Shown here in pieces: positions 7,889-15,232 of a DNA stretch of 64,000 nt. This DNA comes from Anammoximicrobium sp964486845 (lineage in GTDB: Bacteria > Planctomycetota > Planctomycetia > Pirellulales > Pirellulaceae), in NCBI GenBank assembly GCA_964486845.1, contig CAZAQY010000012.1, positions 5,258 to 69,257 of the forward strand. The letters are read 5' to 3'. A program made the position numbers and the translations under genes. The notes beneath the pieces are model-generated. The model had not been told where the DNA came from and did no database searches. It worked only from the letters and a program-made list of their open reading frames with translations. Position 1 is the stretch's first letter. Every line of letters begins with the position of its first letter.

Positions 7889-8938
7889 TCACTCCGGCTC
7901 CGCACCTTCCAGCACGGCCTCCAGGTCCGCTCCCTCTGGCTCGTGCTCGGCCTCGCGCAGCAGTTCGCTCACCTCGCGGCGACCCATCCAGTAGTACACG
8001 ACGCCGACTGCGGCAATCGCGATCGTGATCAGCCGAAAGACCAGGGCGACCAGGAACCCGTCTCCGCCGCCTTGGGCGGGAATCACCTGGTACAGGATCT
8101 TCATCGCCGCCTCGAACGTGCCCAGGCCCGCGGGGGCCAGCGGCAAGGCGCCGGCCGTCAACGAAAGAGGAACAATGATGAAATGATCGGTCAGCGTCGG
8201 ATGATCCGGAAAGACGGCTGCGGCCGACAAGTACAGCGACAGGGCAAAGACCACATGGACGGCCAGACTCAGTGTCGCCACCAGCGCCAGCATGCCCCGC
8301 TTTCCTCGGTAGATCTTCAGGGCGGTGGCCAGCCGATGGACGACGTGGCCGATCTTGGGAAGCCGATACGCCGTCGTCATCAGCGACGAGCGATCCCAGC
8401 CCGGAAGCAGCACCACGACGATCGCCACTGTGCTGGCCGCAGTGGCCGCCAGAGTCAGGTTGCAGATGGTTCTGATGTCCGCGTTCCAGGTCGAGCTGTA
8501 ACTGAACAGAATGGCCACGCTGGCGACGACCAGCAGCGAGTGCAGTCCAACGACGCGGTCCAGAAACACGGTGGCCACCGCCTCCGTCCGCCGTCCCGGT
8601 TGCTCCCGGGCCAGAAAAACCGCCTTGAAAAGGTCGCCGCCTACGCTGCCGAAAGCCACGAAGTTCAACAAGTAGCCGACAAAACTCAAGCGAAAAGCGT
8701 CGGACAGCCGAAATGGCAAACCTAATGCCCGAACGAGCACATACCAGCGGACGAACGTCGCACAAACACACAGCGTCGCCAGGGCGAAACCAGCGCCCAG
8801 CAACGGCCAGCGGATCGGGTTTTGCCCCAGCTGCCGCAACTGATCCCGGTCGAGGCTGCTGACCAGCCATACGATGATGGCCAGCGGCAAGACGATTTTG
8901 AGCACAGTAACAACGTGGCGTTTCTTCAAGCGAAGCAT
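7889..8938 (-). CDS. Flippase-like integral membrane protein (lysylphosphatidylglycerol synthase TM region / UPF0104 family)
   Basis: The 349-residue form starts at the ATG at 8938, just before a Lys/Arg-rich segment and the first membrane helix. A GTG at 9019 would add 27 residues of unlikely composition. About eight hydrophobic segments follow. Family features include the FVGYLLNFVAFGSVGGDLFK loop, an ATVFLDRVVG motif and LPLAPAGLGTFEAAM near the C-terminus. Relatives act in lipid-linked sugar or aminoacyl-lipid handling in the membrane; which lipid is moved here is unknown. It lies directly upstream of the transglutaminase-like gene. Confidence 0.88.
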   Translation of the reverse strand: MLRLKKRHVVTVLKIVLPLAIIVWLVSSLDRDQLRQLGQNPIRWPLLGAGFALATLCVCATFVRWYVLVRALGLPFRLSDAFRLSFVGYLLNFVAFGSVGGDLFKAVFLAREQPGRRTEAVATVFLDRVVGLHSLLVVASVAILFSYSSTWNADIRTICNLTLAATAASTVAIVVVLLPGWDRSSLMTTAYRLPKIGHVVHRLATALKIYRGKRGMLALVATLSLAVHVVFALSLYLSAAAVFPDHPTLTDHFIIVPLSLTAGALPLAPAGLGTFEAAMKILYQVIPAQGGGDGFLVALVFRLITIAIAAVGVVYYWMGRREVSELLREAEHEPEGADLEAVLEGAEPE

Positions 8939-9132
8939 CCTGTAGCGTGGACGACTGGAGCCAAGACGCGAGCCGAATTCTCCGTCCGACCTGCGAGGCG
9001 GGCAAGGACCCTTGCGCACCCGTACGTGGCTGGCGACGAGAACTAGAATAATCGCTGCCCGCGCCCCTGTCGCGAACGCGAAGCACGTTTTTTCGGGGCC
9101 AGACCGGACTTGTGCCCGCGATTCCGCCGTCC

Positions 9133-9161
9133 TTGACAGCCAAACGCGGCCGTGGTAATTT
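9133..9161 (+). promoter_or_regulatory. Sigma-70-type promoter for tRNA-Ala
   Basis: A perfect TTGACA at 9133-9138 is followed after 17 bases by TAATTT at 9156-9161. It lies about 45 bases upstream of the mature tRNA 5' end, a normal length for a tRNA leader. Confidence 0.75.
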
Positions 9162-9205
9162 TCTTAGATCGTCAACGCGGAAGGCGTCAGACTATCTGGA
9201 CGACT

Positions 9206-9278
<73 letters not shown>

Positions 9279-9289
9279 CCTAACCTAAG

Positions 9290-9325
9290 GCCATAAACTG
9301 CAACGGTTTATGGCTTTTTCTTTTT
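9290..9325 (+). terminator. Rho-independent terminator of tRNA-Ala
   Basis: The stem arms are GCCATAAAC and GTTTATGGC with a loop of about seven bases. A run of T broken by a single C follows on the + strand. The position immediately downstream of the tRNA fits a monocistronic tRNA transcript. Confidence 0.9.
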
Positions 9326-9420
9326 CTTGAATTGCTGCTTGCTGTGCGAAATCCCACTCTTCCGCTTTTTGGATGGCCGACACGGCCGAAAAACCACATC
9401 CGATGGAAGCCGTCGGCCAT

Positions 9421-9551
9421 GATCACAACTTTGCGAAGTGCTAGCAGTAGCCGAAGTCGTGAGACTTCGGAAGGAAGCGGCAAAAACCGAAGTCTCACGA
9501 CTTCGGCTACGATGCTCGAGGTGGCAGCATTTCGCAACGTTGCGATCAAGG
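9421..9551. repeat. Nested REP-like element: GTAG-headed inverted pair inside a second inverted repeat
   Basis: The inner unit at 9447-9470 reads GTAG followed by CCGAAGTC-GTGA-GACTTCGG, a perfect 8-base hairpin, and its exact inverted copy is at 9487-9510. An outer imperfect inverted repeat surrounds it: GATCACAACTTTGCGAAGTG from 9421 against the complement of 9532-9551. The outer arm also contains a palindromic core (CGCAACGTTGCG) on the right. No gene is present. Confidence 0.75.
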
Positions 9552-9616
9552 CCAAGCCGTCCGTCGATCAACGCTCCAGTTCGCCTCCGTCCCGCAAGAC
9601 TGGTGGGGTGCGTCCC

Positions 9617-9877
9617 TCAGGCGGATCGGCGGATGCCCAAGAGCTTCCGCAGCGGGGGTGAAAGCGCCAGCGTATGGATTGCTGGCTCCGCTCGGAGCGC
9701 CTCGGCAATCTGCTCAAGTTGTTCCGCCGCGTTCAGGGCCAAGTCGACGAAAATCCATTTGCGGCCGGCAAACTCGCATTGGCCTCCCCCGCTTCCGCCG
9801 ATCCACTCCTCGCGAATGTGATAGCCCAACTGTTCGGCTGCCGCCAGAGCCTGTTCTCGCAGTTCCACTGTGTGCAT
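9617..9877 (-). CDS. Small conserved hypothetical protein
   Basis: The frame encodes 86 residues from an ATG at 9877, preceded by AAGGGGAT at a suitable distance. The protein is soluble with no signal peptide. It opens with an Ala/Glu-rich helix, continues with FAGRKWIFVDLALN, which looks like a beta-strand pair, and ends with a long helix (AAEQLEQIAEALR). I believe similar short proteins occur in other planctomycetes, but no function is known to me. Confidence 0.65.
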   Translation of the reverse strand: MHTVELREQALAAAEQLGYHIREEWIGGSGGGQCEFAGRKWIFVDLALNAAEQLEQIAEALRAEPAIHTLALSPPLRKLLGIRRSA

Positions 9878-10079
9878 CGCCGTGAATCCCCTTGGTGTCG
9901 AGTGGGATTATAGGGGCTTACGTTTCAGTTGCCCAGTTCAATGCGACGATATGAGTACTGCGTGTAAGCGGCTGTTGGATAACGAGTTAAGACATGCCTG
10001 ACAGGTAAGCCACAGCAGTCGCCAGCGACTCGGCAAGCCTGTGAAGATGGCGGTTCTGGCAGCGATTTGAGGCAGAACG

Positions 10080-10907
10080 ATGAGTAACCGCGCAACGAGT
10101 GGGATGACACGAACCGATGAACGGATTGCGATCCTGCAACAGCAACTGGCCCAGGCGCAGAAGCTCACCGCGCTGGGCGAACTAGCCAGCACCGTCACCC
10201 ATGAGTTCAATAACGTGCTGATGACCATCATCAACTATGCCAAGATGGGTCTGCGCCACAAGGACGAGGCAACGCGCGACAAGGCGTTCGACAAGATTCT
10301 GGCCGCGGGCGAACGGGCGGCCACCATTACCAACTCGGTGCTGGGCATGGCCCGGAACCGGTCGGATTCGTTCGAACCGACCGATGTCGCGGCGATCATT
10401 AAGCAAACGCTGATCCTCGTCGAGCGAGAAATGCGCAAGTACCGCGTGAGCGTCGAAACGCAAATCCAGCAGGTCCCGCCCGCCCATGCCATCGGCAACC
10501 AGATCCAGCAGGTGCTGCTGAACCTGCTGATCAACGCCCGGCAGGCCACCCCCGAGGGAGGCCGGATCCTGATCGGATTGTCGCACGACGCGACGAACGA
10601 CACCGTCGATCTCATGGTGCGAGACACGGGCAGCGGCATCCCCGCCGATAAACTGCAGCGGATCTTTGACCCGTTTTTCAGCACCAAGCAAGGGCCGGAT
10701 GGCAGCGGCAAAGGCGGCACGGGGCTGGGGCTGTCAACCTGCCGGAACATCATCGAGCATCATCGGGGACGGATCCGCGTCGAGAGTTCGGTCGGCGTCG
10801 GAACCTGTCTTACGATCAAACTGCCGGTTTATCGAAAGCCTGCGCCCATCATCACGGCGACCGGCATCCCCCAAGCCTTTCCCGCCGCAGCGTTCTCCCA
10901 CCCGTAG
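10080..10907 (+). CDS. Orphan soluble sensor histidine kinase
   Basis: The 275-residue protein has no membrane segment or recognisable sensor domain. A short coiled-coil start (IAILQQQLAQAQKLTALGEL) leads into the dimerisation/phosphoacceptor region with His41 in THEFNN. The ATPase domain shows an N-box (QVLLNLLINARQAT, 144-157), G1 DTGSGI (182-187), F-box FDPFFSTK (196-203) and G2 GTGLGLS (213-219). All catalytic motifs are intact. No response regulator is adjacent. It is convergent with the lipoprotein gene, with only 8 bases between stop codons. Confidence 0.93.
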   Translation: MSNRATSGMTRTDERIAILQQQLAQAQKLTALGELASTVTHEFNNVLMTIINYAKMGLRHKDEATRDKAFDKILAAGERAATITNSVLGMARNRSDSFEPTDVAAIIKQTLILVEREMRKYRVSVETQIQQVPPAHAIGNQIQQVLLNLLINARQATPEGGRILIGLSHDATNDTVDLMVRDTGSGIPADKLQRIFDPFFSTKQGPDGSGKGGTGLGLSTCRNIIEHHRGRIRVESSVGVGTCLTIKLPVYRKPAPIITATGIPQAFPAAAFSHP

Positions 10908-10915
10908 CATCGGGC

Positions 10916-11533
10916 TCAGGGCCCCGTGGTCCGCTCGCGAATCTCTTGCAGGATGCGCTGCTCCAGCGACACGTCGCGTCCCAGAGGAATCCATCCCAGC
11001 GTGTACGTGTCGGCCCCCGGCTCCTTCTCGTTCCGGTCCAACGTCGTTTCGTGGCGTACCCGCGCGCGGCCGACGGTCGCGTGCTGAGGACTCGCCAAAT
11101 CCTCCAACTCCTTGTACACCGCCACGTCGACCAGGTAGCCCCCCGAGGTCGGTGTTACTCGCACCGTGGCCCGCCGGCGAATGGACTGCAGCGTGGACTG
11201 GGCCCTCTCAAACCCGTGGGTCGAGTCCTTCCTCCACGGCTCCAGCACGGTGGCCCCGCCCACGGGAAACGTCTCGATTCGGCCCTCCAGCAGCACATCG
11301 CCAACTTGACGCACGCGTTCTTCACGCTGAATCGTGAAGTAGTTGTCGATCGTGTCGCTGACCTGGTCCCACACCACGTCGCGATCCGCGACGCTGACCA
11401 ACATCGGGTTTTGCAGGGCCGGCATCGGAAGTGCCCCCTGCCCAACCAACGGACTGTGGGGATGCCAGCCGCAGCCGCCAACGCAGCTCGCCAGAAGCGA
11501 GAAGATCAGCCCAGAGCGTGCCCAAGCTAGCAT
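10916..11533 (-). CDS. Predicted lipoprotein of unknown function
   Basis: The start is placed at the ATG at 11533, giving 205 residues that open with a type II signal (SGLIFSLLASC or VGGC as lipobox). An upstream ATG at 11608 would put 25 extra residues before the signal. The mature part begins with a low-complexity Pro/Leu stretch. It continues as an alpha/beta domain with VSDTIDNYFTIQREERVRQV, an Arg-rich ATVRVTPTSGGYLVDVAVYKEL strand pair and a C-terminal LEQRILQEIRE helix. I do not recognise a characterised family; such cell-envelope lipoproteins are common in planctomycetes. Confidence 0.75.
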   Translation of the reverse strand: MLAWARSGLIFSLLASCVGGCGWHPHSPLVGQGALPMPALQNPMLVSVADRDVVWDQVSDTIDNYFTIQREERVRQVGDVLLEGRIETFPVGGATVLEPWRKDSTHGFERAQSTLQSIRRRATVRVTPTSGGYLVDVAVYKELEDLASPQHATVGRARVRHETTLDRNEKEPGADTYTLGWIPLGRDVSLEQRILQEIRERTTGP

Positions 11534-11688
11534 CGGAAATCCGCAAGGGAAAACCTGAAAACCGTCACCGCACCCGCCGAAGTCGCCGTAGTGTCTCCAG
11601 AACGCCACACTGCCGCAAGATCAGTCCGGCGGAACGTGGCGCTGGGGGTGAAAGATGAGGGTGGGAGATTAGAGTCCCAGTCCGTATC

Positions 11689-11709
11689 ATGCGCGCGGCG
11701 TGCGCGCAT
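11689..11709. other. Perfect hairpin ATGCGCGC-N5-GCGCGCAT
   Basis: An 8-base perfect GC-rich stem with a five-base loop lies between the lipoprotein start and the winged-helix pseudogene end. There is no T-run, so it is either a structural repeat or a factor-independent pause site. Confidence 0.5.
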
Positions 11710-11717
11710 CTTTTCCG

Positions 11718-11950
11718 TCAAATGGCGGTGGCCAAACCATGATAGTGCGGCTGGACCAACGCGCCGAGCACCTGTTGGCCGAGTGCCGTCACGCGCCAGC
11801 GGCGGGGGTGGGGGATCTTGGCCAACAGACCACCATTTGCTGCTACGGCGGGGCCGGGTCGTTGACGATCGACAGGGCTTCCAGATACCGTTCGTTAGCG
11901 GCCCGCGCCACCCGTTGATAGCTCGGCAGGTTCGCGACGCCTTTGTTCAT
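11718..11950 (-). pseudogene. Remnant of a conserved planctomycete protein with C-terminal winged-helix
   Basis: From 11950 a short frame reads MNKGVANLPSYQRVARAANE and continues to YLEALSIVNDPAPP before a stop at about 11840. A second frame immediately downstream, ending at TGA 11718-11720, reads LLAKIPHPRRWRVTALGQQV and ends HYHGLATAI. From memory, both halves match one protein family widespread in planctomycetes, in which a region of roughly 120 residues separates them. Here that middle is missing and the frames differ. This is therefore a deletion pseudogene; the parent function is unknown, although the tail resembles a DNA-binding winged helix. Confidence 0.6.
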
Positions 11951-12117
11951 CGGGCAAAGACGTACGCGTTCCGGCAGTCGTCCTCAATCGTCGGCTCCGG
12001 CCGCGGGACTTCCAACACGTCGCACAACTCGGCCAAAAACAGCTGATAATTGGCCCGCTCCGCGCCGCCCGATTTGGACCACCGCGTGATCAATGCCTGA
12101 ACCGCTAGCTCGTCCAT
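11947..12117 (-). pseudogene. N-terminal remnant of an MmeI-type (type IIL) DNA methyltransferase/restriction enzyme
   Basis: The frame encodes about 56 residues: MDELAVQALITRWSKSGGAE, then RANYQLFLAELCDVLEVPRP, then EPTIEDDCRNAYVFAR and a stop. This is the characteristic start of large class I DNA methyltransferases of the MmeI-like restriction-modification family, which normally run to about 900-1300 residues. The remainder is absent and the next sequence is another gene's fragment. It cannot be functional. Confidence 0.7.
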
Positions 12118-12129
12118 GCCGGCAGCCAA

Positions 12130-12490
12130 GGGTTGGAGGAAACAGGGTGGGAAAAACGTGATTGGGGGCAGTATAGCAAGTCCGAACGCTGCCAGTCAGA
12201 GGAGTACGGCCCGACACCGCAGGTGTGGACGCAGGCCGCCTTGGGACCGCAAGTACTTCGACGTTCCGCAGCTCCAAGCCACCGGCTAAGCCAGCCATCT
12301 TGCCCGCCGCGGCCTGCGGGCCGACCCGTCGCCCGTCGCACCGTGGGACTGGCGGGGCCAGCATCGAAACGCAGGGGATAAGGCGACGGCCAGCACGACG
12401 GCGGAAGGCAGTCGCTAGCGTCCACCCGTCGGGTCCGCCAGTTGCACCCACCCCGTGCCGGAGTTGCGCTAATCGTCCGGGGGCGGACGT
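12130..12490. other. Gene-free stretch upstream of the pentapeptide-repeat gene
   Basis: No credible gene is visible on either strand. The sequence is GC-rich, with weak local palindromes such as GCCCGCCGCGGCCTGCGGGC near 12303. I see no clear promoter. Confidence 0.4.
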
Positions 12491-12910
12491 ATGGCGAATC
12501 CTGAACATATTAAGATCGTGGCGGACGCAATACGGAAATGGCGGGAGAAGAATCCCGGCGAGAGTTTTGACCTGAGCGGAGGTAATCTGTCCGGAGCGAG
12601 ACTCGACGGGGCGGATGTCCGAAAGGCGAACATGCGCGAAGCAGCCCTTTACGGGGCGGACCTGCACAGGGCGAACCTGTGCGAAGCGGATCTCACGGGG
12701 GCAGACCTGAGTGATGTCAATCTCACCGGTGCCACACTGCGCAACGTCCGTTTGCTGGGCGCCAATCTCTTCGGTGCAAACCTCAGCGATGTAGACTTGC
12801 GGGGGGGCGAATCTCGGAAAGGCGAAAGTCTGCAAAGCGATTTTTCGGAACCTCGGCCGCTCGTTATCGGAGCCAAGTCCCTCGCAACAACCTCCGGGCA
12901 TTCGCCCTAA
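12491..12910 (+). CDS. Pentapeptide-repeat protein, frameshifted in a G7 tract
   Basis: The frame starts at the ATG at 12491 behind GGGGGCGGACGT and encodes a soluble protein. From about residue 25 it is built of A(D/N)Lxx pentapeptides (LSGARLDGADVRKANMREAA and so on), forming a right-handed quadrilateral beta-helix. The regular pattern breaks exactly at seven consecutive G at 12801-12807. Reading one G fewer restores it as DLRGANLGKAKVCKAI, and the frame then closes at TGA 12912-12914. The annotated 139-residue product therefore has a foreign tail from about residue 105. Pentapeptide proteins can be gyrase mimics or scaffolds; no specific role is implied. Confidence 0.75.
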   Translation: MANPEHIKIVADAIRKWREKNPGESFDLSGGNLSGARLDGADVRKANMREAALYGADLHRANLCEADLTGADLSDVNLTGATLRNVRLLGANLFGANLSDVDLRGGESRKGESLQSDFSEPRPLVIGAKSLATTSGHSP

Positions 12911-13195
12911 TTGATCCCGCCCTCCGATCCTCCCCACAATACAGATACCGCTTCGTCGCCCGGCCACCGGCCTCTATCCACACGCCGCGGGCGACACGCG
13001 AATCGGCAACGTGCCGGCAGGCCGTCATCCACGGTGAGAACGGCACGGGGTCAGGGGACGGAAACCAGTGACGATCCCCCTCAGCAGCCGCTGACCTGAA
13101 ACAACAATTCCAGGGAAACCAGAACCGCAAGTCAGCGTCTAGCCCGCCGATTCCGATAGCCGGTCATCTGGCCCTCGGTACGCGCGATCGGAGTC

Positions 13196-13237
13196 GGGGT
13201 CAGGAGTCAGGGGTCAGGGGTCAGTTGTCGGTCGTCA
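13196..13237. repeat. Second heptad-repeat array (GGGGTCA units)
   Basis: Six 7-base units read GGGGTCA, GGAGTCA, GGGGTCA, GGGGTCA, GTTGTCG and GTCGTCA. The array shares its first two units with 726-753 and lies about 75 bases beyond the stop of the sugar kinase gene. The rest of the gene-free stretch 12915-13313 holds no gene I can support. Confidence 0.7.
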
Positions 13238-13313
13238 GAATCCCGGTTCTCGCGCCCCGCAACTCGCGTCCTCGCATCCCGTTCCCGCGATTCCTGACAC
13301 GGAACTCTGGCTA

Positions 13314-14396
13314 TCACCGCTGGATCCGTGCCGAGCCGCCTTGGGCGAAGGCTTGGACCTGCTCCAGCGTGGCCATCGTGGTGTCGCCGGGGAAGGTGGT
13401 CAGCAGCGCGCCGTGGGCCCAACCCAGCTTGACGGCTTCGTCCGGCGCCTTGCCGGTCAGCAGGCCATAGAACAGGCCGGCCGCAAAGCCGTCGCCGCCG
13501 CCGACGCGGTCGTAGACGTCCAGTTCACAGGTCGGTGCCACGTGGGTCTTGCCGTTGATCCAAGCCACGGCGCTCCAGCTGTGCCGGTTGGTGGAATGCA
13601 CTTCGCGCAACGTCGTTGCCACGACTTTGACCTGCGGGTGCTGGGCCACGACGCGGTCGATCATGCCGAAGAACGTGCTGGGGTCCAGCTTCGACTTGGC
13701 CGCCACCTCGGGGCCGGGCACGCCCAGTCCTTTCTGCAGGTCCTCTTCGTTGCCGACAAGGACATCGACGAATTCCACGATCCGGCGGATCGTCGCCTGA
13801 GCGGTATCCAGGCCGCCGGAGATCTTCCACAGCTTCTCGCGGAAGTTCAGGTCGAACGAGACGATGGCCCCGGCCGCTTTGGCCGCCCGCATGCCCTCGA
13901 TGATCACCTCCGGCGTGGTCTCGGACAGGGCCGCGAAGATGCCGCCGCTGTGGAACCAGCGTGCGCCGCCTGCAAACACCTCCGACCAGTTGAAATCGCC
14001 CGGCTTGAGCAACGCGGCCGCTTCGTTCGAGCGGTTGTAGAACACGACGGGCGCCCGCACGCCGTGCCCGCGATCACTCAACACGCACGCCATGTTCGGG
14101 CCATTCACGCCGTTGTGGGCGAAGTGCTTGTAGAACGGCTTGACGCCCATCGCCCGGACCCGCTCCGCGATCAGGTCGCCGATCGGGTAATCGGCCATCG
14201 CCGTGGCGATGCCGGTCCGCAGGCGGAAGCAGTCGGACAGGTTCGCCGCCACGTTGAATTCGCCGCCGCTGACGTGAATCACGCACTGAGTGGCCTTGCG
14301 AAACGGGATGATCCCCGGATCGAGGCGATGGACCAAGGCTCCGAGAGATACAAAATCCAACTCACCACCCTGGCGGACGTTCAGACCGGCGTTCAT
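13314..14396 (-). CDS. kdgK: PfkB-family sugar kinase, 2-dehydro-3-deoxygluconokinase-like
   Basis: The 360-residue protein has the ribokinase-fold features: an N-terminal substrate region with GGEFNVAANLS (44-54), FDLNFREKLW (181-190, the conserved DxNxR), NEEDL (216-220) and the ATP/catalytic signature DRVGGGDGFAAG (296-307) with Asp302 as the likely base. These motifs resemble 2-keto-3-deoxygluconate kinases, which phosphorylate KDG to KDPG in uronate breakdown. That would suit the acidic-sugar enzymes nearby. Fructokinase-like alternatives within PfkB cannot be excluded. The gene stands alone, flanked by repeats on both sides. Confidence 0.87.
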   Translation of the reverse strand: MNAGLNVRQGGELDFVSLGALVHRLDPGIIPFRKATQCVIHVSGGEFNVAANLSDCFRLRTGIATAMADYPIGDLIAERVRAMGVKPFYKHFAHNGVNGPNMACVLSDRGHGVRAPVVFYNRSNEAAALLKPGDFNWSEVFAGGARWFHSGGIFAALSETTPEVIIEGMRAAKAAGAIVSFDLNFREKLWKISGGLDTAQATIRRIVEFVDVLVGNEEDLQKGLGVPGPEVAAKSKLDPSTFFGMIDRVVAQHPQVKVVATTLREVHSTNRHSWSAVAWINGKTHVAPTCELDVYDRVGGGDGFAAGLFYGLLTGKAPDEAVKLGWAHGALLTTFPGDTTMATLEQVQAFAQGGSARIQR

Positions 14397-14538
14397 GCGA
14401 CTCCCCTTCGTTCTTCAAGTTTCCAAATATCAGCAAGACCACAGAATACCACATCGGCGGCGAGTGTGGCAACGAGGTATGCCGGCCGAGTCACAGCGGA
14501 CGGCACACGGCGGGGCGGTGAGTGCTTGCGATCGCCCC

Positions 14539-14784
14539 GTAGCATGGCTCTCCGAGCCGTGCAGATGTGGCGAACGGCCGGGCGCAAGCCCGCCGGTGGT
14601 AGCGATGCAGAGCCGTTCCACCAGCGGGCTTAGGATCGGCGAATCAATAACTGTCCAGTTCTTGTTGGCGATCATCACGCGGAGCGTGATGGCTACTTTG
14701 AAATCGCGACAGTTATTGATTCGCCGAACCTTACGCCCGCTGTTCGCCCGGCGGAATGACGCACGGCTCGGAGAACCATGCTAC
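14539..14784. repeat. Three-level nested REP-like element
   Basis: The outer pair is the GTAG-headed unit at 14539-14562 and its inverted copy at 14761-14784, the same unit as at 770-846. Inside lies a perfect 19-base inverted repeat at 14637-14655 and 14708-14726, core GGCGAATCAATAACTGTC. Inside that, on the minus strand at 14671-14696, is another GTAG-headed hairpin with stem ATCACGC-TCC-GCGTGAT. The right outer unit supplies the TAG stop codon of the adjacent fumarylacetoacetate-hydrolase fragment. No coding sequence lies within. Confidence 0.8.
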
Positions 14785-15122
14785 AAGTTGTACGGGGCCG
14801 CCATCGGCGTGACGAGCGTGCCGATCGAGCGGATGGTGGCTTCGATGCGATCGCCGGGTTTCAGGTACGTGCCGGTCGCATCGCCCACGCCGCCGGGGGT
14901 GCCGGTCGAAATGATGTCGCCCGGTTCCAGGGTCACGAAGCTGGACAGGAATTCGATCACGGCGGCCACGGGAAAGATCTGATACGCGGTGTTCGAATCT
15001 TGCCGGACCGTGCCGTTGGCGGTCAGTTTCATGTCCAACGCCTGCGGATCAGCAATCGCATCGGCCGGCACGACGCAGGGCCCCATCGGGCAGAAGCCGT
15101 CGTGCCACTTGCGCCCCAGCAA
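14781..15122 (-). pseudogene. C-terminal half of a fumarylacetoacetate hydrolase family protein
   Basis: The frame encodes about 113 residues including RKWHDGFCPMGPCVVPADAI and LEPGDIISTGTPGGVGDATG, both diagnostic of the FAH domain. The N-terminal half with its metal-binding Glu residues is missing. Upstream in frame the sequence turns into Arg-rich nonsense and then a purine-rich tract at 15161-15232. The only start available is a TTG with no ribosome binding site. The stop codon lies within a REP-like GTAG head. FAH-family enzymes hydrolyse diketo acids, including products of keto-deoxy sugar pathways, so the intact gene may once have worked with the adjacent kinase. Confidence 0.75.
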
Positions 15123-15160
15123 CCGGCCGCGATCCTCGGATCGCCGGTTCCCGTGTCTCT

Positions 15161-15232
15161 GCCCTTTCGACTCTTCGACTCTTTCGCTCTTCGACCACTT
15201 TCACTTTTTCACTTTTCGACTTTCTGCTTCAG
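15161..15232. repeat. Purine-rich degenerate tract (AAAGTGAAAAAG / GTCGAAGAG on the minus strand)
   Basis: On the minus strand this 72-base stretch is almost pure purine with GTC interruptions, made of short variants of AAAGTGAAAA and GAGTCGAA. It overlaps the last codons of the CE15-like esterase gene (the QKVEK tail) and ends where the truncated FAH fragment begins. Confidence 0.65.

Noticed and set aside
8939..9019. GTG start at 9019 for the flippase-like protein
   Set aside because: The added 27 residues (Arg/Pro-rich) do not look like protein, and the membrane protein begins naturally at the KKRHVV segment.
12105..12425. 106-codon minus-strand frame before the MmeI remnant
   Set aside because: Composition is random GC-rich (Pro/Arg/Ser/Cys), and it overlaps the remnant's own start in another frame.
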